Positions 12,463 to 24,118 of a stretch of 64,000 nt of DNA are shown here, one piece after another. Every line of letters starts with the position of its first letter. Position 1 is the stretch's first letter. This stretch comes from Sesamum alatum (lineage: Eukaryota > Streptophyta > Magnoliopsida > Lamiales > Pedaliaceae). A program made the translations under genes and the position numbers. Where the stretch lies: assembly GCA_034509735.1 (NCBI GenBank), contig JACGWO010000005.1, positions 38,408,479 to 38,472,478 of the forward strand, given 5' to 3'. The notes under the pieces were generated by a model that did not search any database, was not told where the DNA came from, and was given only the letters and a program-made list of their open reading frames with translations.

Positions 12463-12697
12463 AACCTTTTTTTTTAAAGTGACGCGATAAACTATTATTT
12501 ATTTTGAATAAATTGATTACGATCATTCATATCAAATATCTTATATTCAATAACTTACCAACAACTATAACAATTTATGTTGATCACCTACTATAAAATA
12601 AAACTATATTTAATATTAAGTAGAACAACATCCCATGAGGTTTGAACCCATGACGTTAAGAATCATGAGGCCTCAACTTCATCAATTTTGAATTAAC
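12453..12697 (-). repeat. Second SINE abutting the first
   Basis: The body, about 12466-12684 on the minus strand, has a B box ATGGGTTCAAACC and a 3' T run (on the plus strand) at about 12467-12476. Flanks ATTCTGAATTAAC (12453-12465) and ATTTTGAATTAAC (12685-12697) form a 13-bp duplication with one mismatch. Its left duplication overlaps the right duplication of the preceding SINE. Confidence 0.72.
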
Positions 12698-15021
12698 TTA
12701 ATGATACAGACTCCTAAAATTTTTTTTCTATTAGAAGTGTTGGAGTCGTCCCCAATAAAAATACTCCAATAATTAAATCAGTGACGATTTTCAGGTCATT
12801 GAGACAGGTAAAGTTAAACTAAGAAACATATTAAATATTCTTTTGAAGCATTAAGCATTAGGAATCTCACGAATGTGGGTTATGTCTATTTCTATCGCAG
12901 TCTATTGTATTTTTATATCATTTTACGTATATGTTGATTTGATTTATTGATTTCATCGAATTAGATTTCAATTTGAAATGTTTTGGATAATGTAATGAAT
13001 AGAAAAAAAAAAGGAAAAAAATGGATGAGATGCGACTCCCTTTAAAATATTTGGATTATTATATTGTCATTTTATGAAATTTGGTGTAATTATACATAAA
13101 TTCCTGTGATTTAAAAAATTACACTTAATACATTGAGGTTTGTTTGTATCTAACAAATACAACCCTCCATTAGTTAAATATACCAAATTCACTGATATTA
13201 GTCTAAATTGAATGAAAATCTATATTTAGTCACAATTGACTTAATACGGACATATTGCCGGTCAAAAAAAAAAATCTCTGACCAAAATTTCTGTAGCAAT
13301 TTGTTGTTTTTCTTTTTTATTTGAGTGTATTTGTTTTGATTTGGATTATTGATATATCGAACCAGATTTTAATCTAAGTGCATTGAATAATATAATAATT
13401 TTTTTAAAAAAATGGATGAGATGCGATTCCCTTTAAAATATTCGTGTATAATTAATTCATAAGCCGCGCGCGCGGCTAAAGGGCAAGCGAAGCCGAAGCC
13501 GGGTGGGTGAGAATTAATGCGTGGGACCCGCAGTCACATTCCCCGTAATGAATTATTTTCTTGTTTAATCACTCATTCATCTCATCTTGTTTATGTTGAT
13601 AGGAAGGATCTCGATATCTCGAATGAGATATGATATGTCGTGTTTTCTAATATCACGAGATGAAGAAACGTGGGAGCTCGTGGTTTGGACACGTGATGAT
13701 GATAAAGTCAAGGGCTCATGAGAAAGAAAAAGATTTTTGGAGTGATCCACCGAAATAGGGTAATTAAATATTTTATTATTATTCTGAAAATTAGGAACCG
13801 CTGACGTGGACAATAGCTAATTAACAGCAGCTTTCAAACCCCACCAAACTAGGTTAAATATCGTATTGAACTTTTTACTCCAGATCTTTTTACGTCGGTT
13901 AAATTACAATAAATTTCATGAGATTTAATATAGTTATTAATATTTTTTATTATTTCAAAAATTATCGATACTTTTTAAATTTTATTGGTCCAACAGTTAG
14001 TCTAATATGTTAGTTTCCATCATGTTTTTATTTATTTAATTTTTTTTTATGGTGGATCAATCAAAATATTATTGTGGAATATGAATTATAATATTATTTA
14101 TTTTTTAATTTTTTTATTGATTAAGTAGATAATTATTTTATATTTTCGTAGAATTTTCCATCCACATTGTCCGTTCTTTTTCATAATTTTTTTCTAAAAA
14201 TAAAAAAGAAATATAAGAAGGGTGAAGTTGATAATTTCAAACTTCCATCCCATGATACGTAATTTCAACCAACATCAAGGGCTATTGATAATTTTAAGAA
14301 TAACGAGAGAGTATTCGTAATTACACCAAACCTTAGAGGAGCTCGTTGTAATTTATTCTTTTATATTTTATATTTTTTGTATACACGCTTTTGTATAAAG
14401 ACTGAGTCATATATTTTACTTAAAAAACTTTTTATACACGTGTCATTTATATATTAAATGAAATAAAAGTGTAAAAGAATTTGGAATAGAAAATTCAGTC
14501 CGGGTTAAATACATGCTAAGCCTACTACTTTGAGCATTGGTTGTATGGATGAATGATGTATATTTTTTATGTTTGAAAAATAGGGTTTATGTCAATCGTC
14601 CACCTACTTAATATATTGTACACAGAGTGTATCATTTCATATTTATGCGGTATAACATTAATTAATGATAATAGAAAAATGAGATAATTAAATAATATTT
14701 AAATATTGTTTTTTTTATGTGAAATTATAATATAATTTAATTTTGGTTATTTCTCGTGTGAGGCTGAATTTTAGATATATCTGAGCCAATACTGAATGCA
14801 TGGGTGGACATATAATAAGGTAGACAAAAGAAATATTGATAATATATGATGGGACACAAATATTGCAATTATAGTGGTTAAGATAAAAACATATCATATC
14901 AAAAAATAATGTGAGTTGGAAGTTTTGTATGAAGCAGTTGATATAGCTAAACGTATGTACTGATCTGTATTTGTCTCTATGATTTGGAGTTCAAATTTAT
15001 TGGGAGTAAGACCTCTGTACT
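12698..15021. other. Gene-free stretch with a GC palindrome
   Basis: AT-rich DNA. A perfect 16-bp palindrome AGCCGCGCGCGCGGCT lies at 13462-13477 inside a short GC-rich island (about 13460-13550). Two related blocks at about 12900-13060 and 13300-13440 share a TGGATGAGATGCGA(C/T)TCCCTTTAAAATATT motif split over two copies, so part of this region is an old duplication. The 78-codon minus-strand frame at 13577-13813 shows no domain. Confidence 0.5.
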
Positions 15022-15467
15022 CACTACAAGAAAAAATATAATATTAGTGATAAAATATTAAATAATAATTTTAAAGTTGTCATTAAAAATATATATTAAA
15101 TGACAATATTTTTTATCTTGTCATTATAGAATTATTAGTGATAAAAATTGTGTATAAAGTTGTCATTAAATACAATTAGTGACTCATCTATAATGACAAC
15201 TTAATGACAACATAATATAGTGACAACAAATAATTGTGGTCATTAGGTTGTCACTATACACGAGTCACTAATTGTATTTAGTAACAACTTTGTGGACAAC
15301 TTTTTGTCACAAATAACAAATTTTACAAAATAATAGTAATTATTAAAATCATAAGATTCATTATTGTGACAAAATAAACATTCTTGTCACGAAATATATA
15401 TAATTAATGACAATATTAAAATTGTCACTTGATTTTTTTGTCACTAATATTATATTTTCTTGTAGTG
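15022..15467. mobile_element. Non-autonomous CACTA transposon (MITE), complete
   Basis: It begins CACTACAAGAAAAAATATAA and ends with the near-perfect inverse, TATTATATTTTCTTGTAGTG, giving terminal inverted repeats of about 30 bp. It is flanked on both sides by ACT (15019-15021 and 15468-15470), the 3-bp duplication made by CACTA/CMC transposases. The interior is full of short TTGTCAC/TGTCATTA motifs in both orientations, like the subterminal repeats to which CACTA transposases bind. No ORF, so it would depend on an autonomous partner. Confidence 0.88.
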
Positions 15468-15524
15468 ACTGACATATACGCAATTCTCTCATACAGTCCG
15501 TACGTGACATGATCTCCTCGGTTC

Positions 15525-16514
15525 AAGTTTTTTGGCTGGATGTTGGGTCATGAAGCTTTACAAACATGTTATAAACATACTGAAAAGAAGATTCTTACTG
15601 ATCCAAGGTGCTACCTGTGTAAGACTACAATTGAGAATGAAAGTCATCTATTTGCTTTTTGCCCGGAGTTGGAACAAATTTATAAAACCTTACCTCAAAA
15701 TTTACAATATTCCAATATCATTCTGATCCTTAACAATCTTAAGTCTCATCTTTCGAACTCCCTGAATACTCTTCACTCTCTATAGTACATATGGAAGATG
15801 AGAAATAACCTTATTTTTAAAAACATTCCATTGAACTTCATCCATTCACAGTTCAAATTCAAAGCTCTAAACAATTTCTTCGCCAAACAAAAACCCCCTA
15901 AAAAGGATGTTTTTATCAGAATCAAATGGAATCCCCCACCATCATCTGTTTACAAGCTTAATCTAGATGGAGCCTCCAAAGGAAACCCGGACCCTTCGGG
16001 AGCGGGTGGACTTATAAGAAATTCAGTGGGAGATTTCATTGCGGGGTATGCATGCCCCGTTGGTATCACTACAAACAATAAAGCAGAACTTTGGGCTCTT
16101 TGGTTTGGACTATGTCTTGCAAAAGATCTAGAGATTAATAATTTGATTATCAAGACTGACTCCATGTTTGTTGCAAACAGTTTGACAGGAATGCTATTAC
16201 CTCAACAAACAGAATTGATGCAGCTTCTTCAAGCATGCAGAATGAAAATGACTGAAATCCAGTTTGTCCAAGTTAACACACTGCTACAGAGAAGGAAATC
16301 AGGCAGCGGACTATTTAGCAAATATTAGTATTTCATCGGCTATAAACTAGTTTTTTGACTCATGTCCAAATTTCTTGAAAAATTTTGTAATCGGCGATAC
16401 GTTATTTACGTATATTAGGTTTATTAGGGCTAGGAAGTAATCTTTCTGTAGCATTTTTGTATCTGTAAATAAGTCTATTTATATAATATTACTTTGTTTT
16501 CAAAAAAAAAAAAA
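15525..16514 (+). pseudogene. 5'-truncated LINE (L1-type) tail with RNase H domain
   Basis: The 3' remnant of a plant non-LTR retrotransposon. The first part (about 15531-15785) encodes a zf-RVT-like segment, with the cysteines of CYLCK and a following HLFAFC. An in-frame TAG at 15783-15785 interrupts it. The frame resumes into an RNase H domain (about 15912-16350): LDGASKGNPDPSGAGG with the first Asp, KAEL with the Glu, and TDSMF with the second Asp. A frameshift near 16280 is needed to reach the last block, NQAADYLANIS, ending at a stop at 16348-16350. A 3' UTR and an A tract at about 16502-16514 follow. Upstream reverse transcriptase and endonuclease are absent. No clean TSD was found. It is dead, with at least one stop and one frameshift. 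Confidence 0.85.
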
Positions 16515-17040
16515 AGTTAAGACTTGCGATTTTGATTCAATTAAAATGAGCCCTATTGCGAGAGCCAACAAATTAACCAAATACTTTAATTATTCGCATT
16601 TATTTTGATTTTTTGAGAATTTATATCTATATGTATTATAATCGAGTATTTCTTCAATCTACCGAAAGAGGAAAAAAGAAAAAAGAAAAAAAAAACCCAA
16701 AAGAGGAAAAAAGATAATAATAGTTTTATTGTCATAGTCCCCATGTGAAACGATTTTTTTCAAATATTTGATGCTAATGTTTTTAAGTGAAATGACAAAA
16801 AGATGGAATAAGACAACTCGCACAATAGTTTAATTGAAAAAATACAAGACTTTTTTGTTAAACCAATGAAAATACGTATATACATATATATTAATGATTA
16901 TTAATTAAAATTAATTTTTAAAACGATTAATGATGAATTTACAATCAATTATTTACCACTAAAATAGATAAAAGGTCTGTACTTTTGGATTAGATTTTGT
17001 TATTAGTAGGAAAAATACAAAACCCTTAAACGAAAAGATT
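16515..17040. other. AT-rich intergenic DNA
   Basis: I see nothing here beyond low-complexity A/T-rich sequence and an A/G-rich stretch at about 16668-16710. Confidence 0.5.
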
Positions 17041-18008
17041 GTCTTCATCCATGTTTTGAAAATCGGATCGAACCAGCCGGTTCAACCGGGAACCGGCCAT
17101 GTGTCCGGGCTGGTTCATAACCTCAAACCCGAGGAGGTCAAAACCGGTGTGAACCAGTCAAGACCCGGCAAAACCAATGACCCGGTGACCCAGGCAAAAT
17201 TGATTTTGACCTCACTTTTAAAAAAAAAAAATTAAAAAATAAAGTGATATGTGAATATGTTTTAGACTTAAACTTTTCTATACTTATACCCTCAAGTACT
17301 TAAACTTTGCTTATAGTTTTCCGATGTGGGACAATAAGCTTAATTTAAGCTATTCCTTATTTATAGGCTAAAGTATTGAAATTGGTTTATTCTTTCCCAA
17401 TGTGGGATAATAAGTTCGACATAAGCTATTCCTTATTTAAGGTTAAAGTGTTCAAACTTTACTTATTCTTTTTCCATGTGGGATAGTAAACTTGACTTGA
17501 ATTTTTTTTTAGACTTAAGCTATAATTTATTTATAGGCTAAAATGTTCAAACTTTGCTTATTCTTTTCCCATGTGGGATAGTAAACTTGACTTGAATTTT
17601 TTCTGAGATTTAAACTATAACTTATTTATAGACAAAAGTGTTTAAACTTTAGTTATTATTTTCTCATGTGGGATAATAAACTTGACTTGAGTTTTTTCTT
17701 AGACTTAAGCTATTCCTTATTTATAGGCTAAAATGTTCAAATTTTACTTATTATTTTTTCATGTGGGATAATAAACTTGACTTGAGCTTTTCCTTATTTT
17801 TCTCATATTTATCTCATATTTGTGTTTAATTAATTGATACATAATGATTAGTATATAATGCGTGTATATATACATATATATATATATATTAGGGTCCGTG
17901 TTAACCGGTTTTTTCAATCCGGTCCAACCGGTCGGACCAGTGACCCGGTGACCCAGTAGTTTGACCGGTTCGATCCCCGGTCCGGTTCTGAAAACATTGG
18001 TCTTCATC
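17041..18008. mobile_element. Mutator-like MITE with 9-bp target-site duplication
   Basis: The element body is 17050-17999. GTCTTCATC is present at both sides (17041-17049 and 18000-18008), a perfect 9-bp duplication, the size made by Mutator-type transposases. Ends are related inverted sequences, CATGTTTTGAAAATCGGATC and, on the other strand, CAATGTTTTCAGAACCGGAC, followed by CCGGTT-rich subterminal blocks. The middle holds an array of ATGTGGGATAATAA-containing repeats. No transposase. Confidence 0.8.
17270..17795. repeat. Internal tandem array, 76- to 95-bp units
   Basis: Six copies of a unit centred on ATGTGGGA(T/C)A occur at about 17323, 17400, 17475, 17571, 17666 and 17761. Each is preceded by CTATTCCTTATTTATAGGC-like sequence and followed by an AACTTGAC-like block. 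The spacing changes from about 76 bp for the first units to 95 bp for the last three, consistent with expansion from one 95-bp variant. Confidence 0.75.
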
Positions 18009-21000
18009 GACCAACGAATTATTCACATATATATATATATACTCTTTAAAATTACAAAATATATTTTTTAAAATTTTTTTGGCCATTTTTAATTTTTTTT
18101 AAAGTAATCAAAATTTGTTTTGCATTTATATAATAAATTCAAATAATACAATTTAAGATAATAAAAGTTAATGATTTTTAACTTTTTGTGTATTTAGACG
18201 CCCACACGGAATATGTCAAACAATCTGATGTAGGCAAACTTTCCATTGGTTGTAGACGATGAGATTGAGCGGCTTTAAGTCCCAATACCTCATTTTCTTA
18301 TCGATGCATCTTTTTCTGACAAAATCGTGGGGCTCATACGAAATCAGAGCGTACAGTACATCGCGCAATAGGGCACTGATCGAGTCGTAAGCCACAATAT
18401 TTGGCATTGTCTATGGAACGAGGCATGTGCCTATCCAAATTTAAACTCCTCGTCTGAGAGCTAACGATGTAGGCAAACGTCCCACATTAATTATAAACGA
18501 TGAGCTTGGACAAACTTATAAACCCTAATGCCTCCTTTACTAACGAGATAATTTTTTAAAATAAAATTAGTGATGCCCATACAAAATTAAAGCAACTAAT
18601 AGAGTGTATAATGGAACACCAATCGAATTGAAAATCGTATCTACAACTATTAAACATTTATAGCAGCCGCGGAGATAAAAGTGTTAAAACATAGTACTGT
18701 ACCTCCAAAGATAGGTTATTACAAACTTAACAAATTAATAGGTTGTAAATTTTGTACTTTTTACAGTACTTATGATTTGACGTTTCTACGTTTCGCAATC
18801 CCATTTGTTGGAGGGTACGGTTAGCTCCGATTCCTTCGTAGATTTATAGGTACACTTCCACTACTATTTATTGAGTGGAAAAATTATATTTTTGGTCCCA
18901 TAAAATATTGTATGTGGCAATTTTAGTACTGTTATTTATGGACTCAGCATTTTTAGTCTCATAGAAATTAAAAGTATTCAATTTTGGTCCTGTATCGGTT
19001 AAATGTGTTAACTTATGGATGAAAAATCACATTTGAAAGTTAAATGTGTTTTCTATGGTTTGAAACCATTAACGTTTATGGAGGTGGTATTTTTTAAGAT
19101 TTTGGCCCCAATTTGGAGACTCTCACTCTATAAAATGTATTTTAATAACTAAATTTATATAATTTTCCACATTATAATATGCAATTTTATAACGATTATA
19201 AATGAAATGTTAAATTATATAATTGCAAAATTAAAATAACTGCAAAAAAAAATAAATAAAAGCACTGCAAAATTGAAAGCAAAAAACGAACTAACTGCAT
19301 TGGACGAAAAAAAAACTGCTTGCAATATACAGTTTTAGCCATTTTTTTCCCCTTACGCAACGATAGACACTGATCACATTGCACGCCGCATCATTTGGCG
19401 TCGTTGTGGGACAGAGGTCATGTGCGGTTCCCAAGCCCCCCATCTAGGGTTGAGCAATGTTGCACGTCAAATATTGACTGCAAATATGGAGCTTGAGTAG
19501 CATGTAAGTCCTAATGCCTCATTTTCCTAACGAGACGCTTTTGAAAAATAAATCATTGAGGCTCATGACGTTACTACAGTGGATAATGTTCACACAATGG
19601 GGGACTCGTCGCGTCACACTGCGTCAATACAATTTAAACCCTATAATCATGGGATCTCGATATTATCATTTAAATAAGATAAAAATTGAGTTTTAAATTG
19701 AAAAAATAAAAGAAAATGACAGGGAAAACTTTGGTCCTTAAGAATTGGAGTGATGTGGAGAAATGCATGTGAGGGTACGTACAGACAATCTGGTCCTGTC
19801 CAAATATTAATTACCATAGACACACACAAGTTTTAATATTATAAATGAAGATAGTTTTGGTCTTGACTCTTGACCAATGACCATAGGTCTATATTCAATG
19901 TTCTCCTATAGCCATTGGTTGGTTACAATCATTTATTCTTCTTTTTTTTCTACTTTGGAATCCATGTGACTATAACTATCAACCATGTTGTCTTATTATT
20001 TCCTTTTTCGTACAACATTGTTCTTTTTATATGGGTAAATTACAATGTCATTATCAGATTAGGTTAAAATATACAAATATTTTTTATTTTATAATTAAAA
20101 TTGCACTATCTAAATTATAATTGTAATTATAATTATACTTTCAGTCCAAATGCAAAACTTACACAAATACATCCTACAAAATATTACATTAACACTCCTC
20201 GAGAGGTGTAGTTGTAAGTTTATAAAAGATATGGGTGTGTTTATGTAATTTGACTTAACAAAAGGGTCTCAATATAATTTACCTTTTTTTTATATTATTA
20301 GTCATATATATATATATATATCTAAGTCTTAATTCAAATTAGAATTTAATTAGATCAAAACTAATTACATGACGAATGTATTATATTTTTATGTAATTTA
20401 TGTATAACTTAAAAGAGTGACTGATCATATCTTAACAGGGGCGAAGCCGAGCCCTGTCAATCCCTAGTGGCTAGTTACATTGTATCAATACCGACTCAAG
20501 TTCAATCCGTTTTAAATTCAAGTATGCACTATCTCTTTAGGATCACACAATCAAAACTGTATCAATAGTTTACACGAAATCATACAATTCAAATACATCT
20601 GTAAATATATGTCCTCTACTTCTCAACGACCTCATTAACTTAAATATTAGATGGTTACAATCGAACCCTTTCTGATATTATTCTCACGAACTCTATCTTA
20701 AGGGGTTACTTGAAATTTATCGAACATTATTGAGTCTGATTCAGGATTAAGCAGACCTAAATGACTTGACCAAATCCAAACTCACATCACTATCATAATT
20801 ATCAAAAGCATGATTATTCTTTTTATTCATAATTAAGGGTAGTAAGAGATTAAAGTGGGCTCCCCAAAATTTATAATACATGGCATGATATCTTATAATG
20901 ACACTTATAATACAATTAATTTAATATAATCAAATTTAGCTCCAATAAAAATTATATACACATAAGTGATTAGAGACTGCCCTAAATAATTATCAAAGAC

Positions 21001-21428
21001 ATTATTGTTCTTTAAATTGTAATCAGGGGTAATGAGATATCCATTAAAGTGGGCCCTCAAACCCATGGATCATAGGGTTCACACCATGTGCTAATAACAA
21101 TTTAGGTTAACATTAAATTATAAATACTGCCGACTTCTTGTTTATGATAAATTTATGGCCTTTTAATTATTATTTTGATTCTTTAATTATTTTTTATATG
21201 GTTTCGAATTAGGTTATTTGGTCCACTCCATGGTCTAATTTCAATATAAAAAGGTTCAAATGTTCTTAGGTAAGCTTGAAATTTGTAACGTGTCCTGTAA
21301 AGTAAGAAATCGTGAAAGGATACTGGCAAAGCCCTGATTACAACTCGCCAATTTTGAAGTCGACAAGATTGTAGGGGAAAAGAATTTAAGGTCGTACGAA
21401 AGAGTTGAATCAAAAGTTGTGCATAGAA
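18009..21428. other. Gene-free stretch with a dispersed repeat in three copies
   Basis: A repeat containing TAAGTCC(C/T)AATGCCTCATTTT-like sequence, split over fewer than 20 bases of core, appears at about 18270, 18520 and 19505. It is followed by GAGAC/GATGC...TTTT and a GGCTCATAC/GACG block. It looks like fragments of a common plant LTR or MULE repeat but I cannot bound it. Segment 18880-19100 is a diverged repeat of the 'ggtcccataaaat' type. No coding region is visible. Confidence 0.45.
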
Positions 21429-21745
21429 CACTACAAAAAATATGATTTTTAACCATGTCTAATTGCCATGGTTAATACTAAATAACCGTAGTTAATAGTC
21501 ATTGACCACGATCATGCAATGGTTGTCGGCCATGGTTTTTGCGAGGGTGGCTAAAACATTTGCCATGGCTAAAAGCCATGGCGAATGTTTTTACCACGGC
21601 TAAAAGTCGTGGCAAATAAGTTTTTCATGGTGAAAAAATTAGTTTTTGCATCGATTTTATTTAATCATAGTTAATAATAGTTATTTACAATAATTTTTAA
21701 TCATGGTCATTAAAAATGTAGCTAATCTAGATTTTTTCTCTAATG
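21429..21745 (+). mobile_element. CACTA-type MITE with internal hairpins, copy 1
   Basis: It starts CACTACAAAAAATATGATTT and ends in a degraded TTTTTTCTCTAATG. Within it are two consecutive hairpins: arms around GCCATGGCT-AAA-AGCCATGGC (about 21560-21590) and ACCACGGCT-AAA-AGTCGTGGC (about 21593-21618). Similar copies are at 29903-30217, 31471-31768 and 32183-37511 (split by the Copia element), and in inverse orientation from about 61982. Confidence 0.65.
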
Positions 21746-22369
21746 AAACATGGAGAGCTAGTATTTATAAATATACCGAGTTGTACGATTTCACGTGAAC
21801 TATCGAGGGGCCACAGTGGGATTCTACATGTATGGATCAAGTCGAGCTGGGATTGAATTGGTACGATCAGAGTGAAAAGATGCAGATATTGACCTGTCGT
21901 GATATTAAAAAAAAAAAAAAAAAAAAGGGAGTTTTAAATAAAATTTCGAGACCTTAGACCTGTTATGGCCAGCACATCTCGACGCTTGTAACAATTTTTT
22001 TCTTGTTCACATGTAGTTATATTGTTATAATTATATATGTACGCCTTAAAATAATTATCATTATTAGAAAAAGAGTTATTTTTACAATAATATAAAGACA
22101 TGCATATGAAAAATACGTACTTGATAAAACGTCGCTATTAATTAGCAGTCATGCACACTTAATATATAAAAAAAAATTAATAAAAGAACAATACTTATGT
22201 ATTTGATGGTAATTATTTATTCATAAAACAAAAAAAAAATATTTTTTCGTTACAATATTATCGAGAAATAAAATTATAATATTAGAAATACTAAAAAATG
22301 ATAGAACTTTGATTTTAATAGTTAATATATATAAGTTTATTACATCATCAACTAATAAAGCCGTTGATA
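21746..22369. other. AT-rich intergenic DNA
   Basis: No gene is visible. An A tract of about 20 bases lies at about 21908-21926. Confidence 0.5.
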
Positions 22370-22634
22370 TCACTAAACACAAAAAAGAAAAAAAAAAAAA
22401 AACCAATAAAAAAGAAAATGTATTTTTTTCACTCATAAATGGTGGCTTGTGACGTCATTGCATCAATTTTTGATTTTTGTTGTATTGATAATACTCTTAA
22501 ATTAATTTTCTTTTATTATGATTTCTTTTAATATAATGTGTTTATTTATATACTTTCTTGTCATTCATAATATATTTTAAAGTGTGAAAAATTATTTATA
22601 AAATGATACAGAAACGGCGCACGACGACAACTAG
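22370..22634 (+). mobile_element. Small Helitron, first of a tandem pair
   Basis: The proposed 5' end is TCACTAAACACAAAAAAG after an A. The 3' end is GGCGCACGACGACAACTAG followed by T. The interior block CACTCATAAATGGTGGCTTG...CATTGCATC matches the element at 7945-8293. Non-coding. Confidence 0.5.
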
Positions 22635-22636
22635 TA

Positions 22637-22925
22637 TCTATACTAATATAAAAAAAAAAAAAAAAAAATCCCTCCACTTTCACAAATGACTGTTAATAAC
22701 ATTGCTGCACTATTTTTTTGTGAAGTAAAAAATATTTTTCAACAGATAATATAACAAACTTATTTAATTTTAAATTTTACATTAATTGATAAAATAATTT
22801 CCTTTCTTATTTTTTTAATACGATGTATTAATTTATATTTTATTTTTATTTATAATAATATATTTTAAAATATAAAAAAAATATTTATTATATTACATAT
22901 CGGGATAATGTATCACAATGATTAA
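22637..22925 (+). mobile_element. Small Helitron, second of a tandem pair
   Basis: It starts TCTATACTAATATAAAAA, a canonical Helitron 5' end, two bases after the CTAG end of the preceding element. Its 3' end (GTATCACAATGATTAA then T) is a mutated version of the CTAG terminus. It is homologous to 7945-8293 throughout. Confidence 0.55.
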
Positions 22926-23684
22926 TATATATATAAGAAAAAAAAAAAAAGAAGTGAGATTAGGCGACGCGCGCGTGGGTGAGGGGTTTGCTTCTTGGGT
23001 GGAGTCAAGGGGTACTGCGGCAGAGGGACCACAGGAAAGTTTATTAATGGCGTAATTCCACCCACTTTCCCCAAATACTTTTTTTTTTTTTTTTATTTAA
23101 TTGAAAGCGCTAATCCTGACACTGACAACTTATATTTGTCTCCTCCCACACCAATAACTCGTCTCACGATATGTCTCGCGTTTTCCTGTCTCTTTCTTTT
23201 TCAAATCTTACATTATTGATAGATTATATTATCAGAGCATATTGTACTTTTTTCTCAATTTTATTTTCGAGAAGACAACGACATAATTATATTAATATTT
23301 TAATAAATTTTACAATACATTAATTTAATTAATATATTTATATAACAAAAAATAATAAAATAGCCACGCGTTTCAAAAAATTTGAATCCATAATCTTAAA
23401 TTTAATTATAAGATATTAACTTTAATCATTAAATTAAGATATTATTTGTATTTTTCTTAAGATTGAATTGTTTTCAATTTAAACCCACATAATTAATAAT
23501 TTATTAATGTAGTAATCGTATTAGTAAGTAAATTTACAAACAATTAATAATCAATAAAATATGTGATGTCCTTGGTGGTGAACGACGTTAAAACAATTCA
23601 AATTAAAATTATATGTGAATTCAAACCTCCACTTTCGGAGAATTATTGGTCTGCGTATAAGATCCGTTGCTCTAATAATTAATA
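22926..23684. other. Intergenic DNA, no gene
   Basis: A short GC-richer segment lies at about 22955-23060. The 74-codon frame at 22995-23219 has no recognisable domain. The remainder is AT-rich. Confidence 0.45.
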
Positions 23685-24118
23685 CAAGCGGCTAACACAC
23701 ACGCAATACGTGTGTATAACGTTCAATATCTTTAATAAAATAATTTTATAAAATTAATAATATTTTTAATACATAACATTAAGTGAAATAAAATAAATAA
23801 AATATATATACATATATCTTCAAAATACGTAATTCTAAATATGTACAGATATACAAATGCAAACGTCATTAACAAAATTACACAACTTTTTTCTTTTATC
23901 TGCATTGAAAAAAAAATATATATTAAGCATTACTATAATATTATAATCTAATAGTAGCTATTTTCCTATATTTTGGGGGTTTTAGATGAGTGGATGAGGA
24001 ATTTAAAAGAGTGGGAAGTTAATAAAAACAATATAATAAATTAAATTAAAATTAAATTGACAGACCAAAAAAATGGGAGACACCAAATAGGCGCTCTCCC
24101 TTAATAAAAATGTATAGA
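23685..24118 (-). mobile_element. Helitron, reverse orientation, with 3' hairpin
   Basis: On the minus strand it begins TCTATACATTTTTATTAAGG at 24118 after an A. It ends at 23685 in CTTG followed by T, after a 7-bp stem (ACACACG/CGTGTGT with a 5-base loop, about 23696-23714). The subterminal GGTGTCTCCC motif is shared with the 5' ends near 39978 and 6213. CTTG differs from the usual CTRR, so the 3' terminus has probably mutated. No Rep/helicase. Confidence 0.55.

Noticed and set aside
13577..13813. Minus-strand open frame of 78 codons, Ser-rich
   Set aside because: No recognisable family, no neighbouring exons, in a gene-free repeat region.
15525..16350. Stand-alone RNase H gene
   Set aside because: The domain is preceded by a zf-RVT-like block, has a stop and a frameshift and is followed by a poly(A) tail, so it is a LINE remnant.
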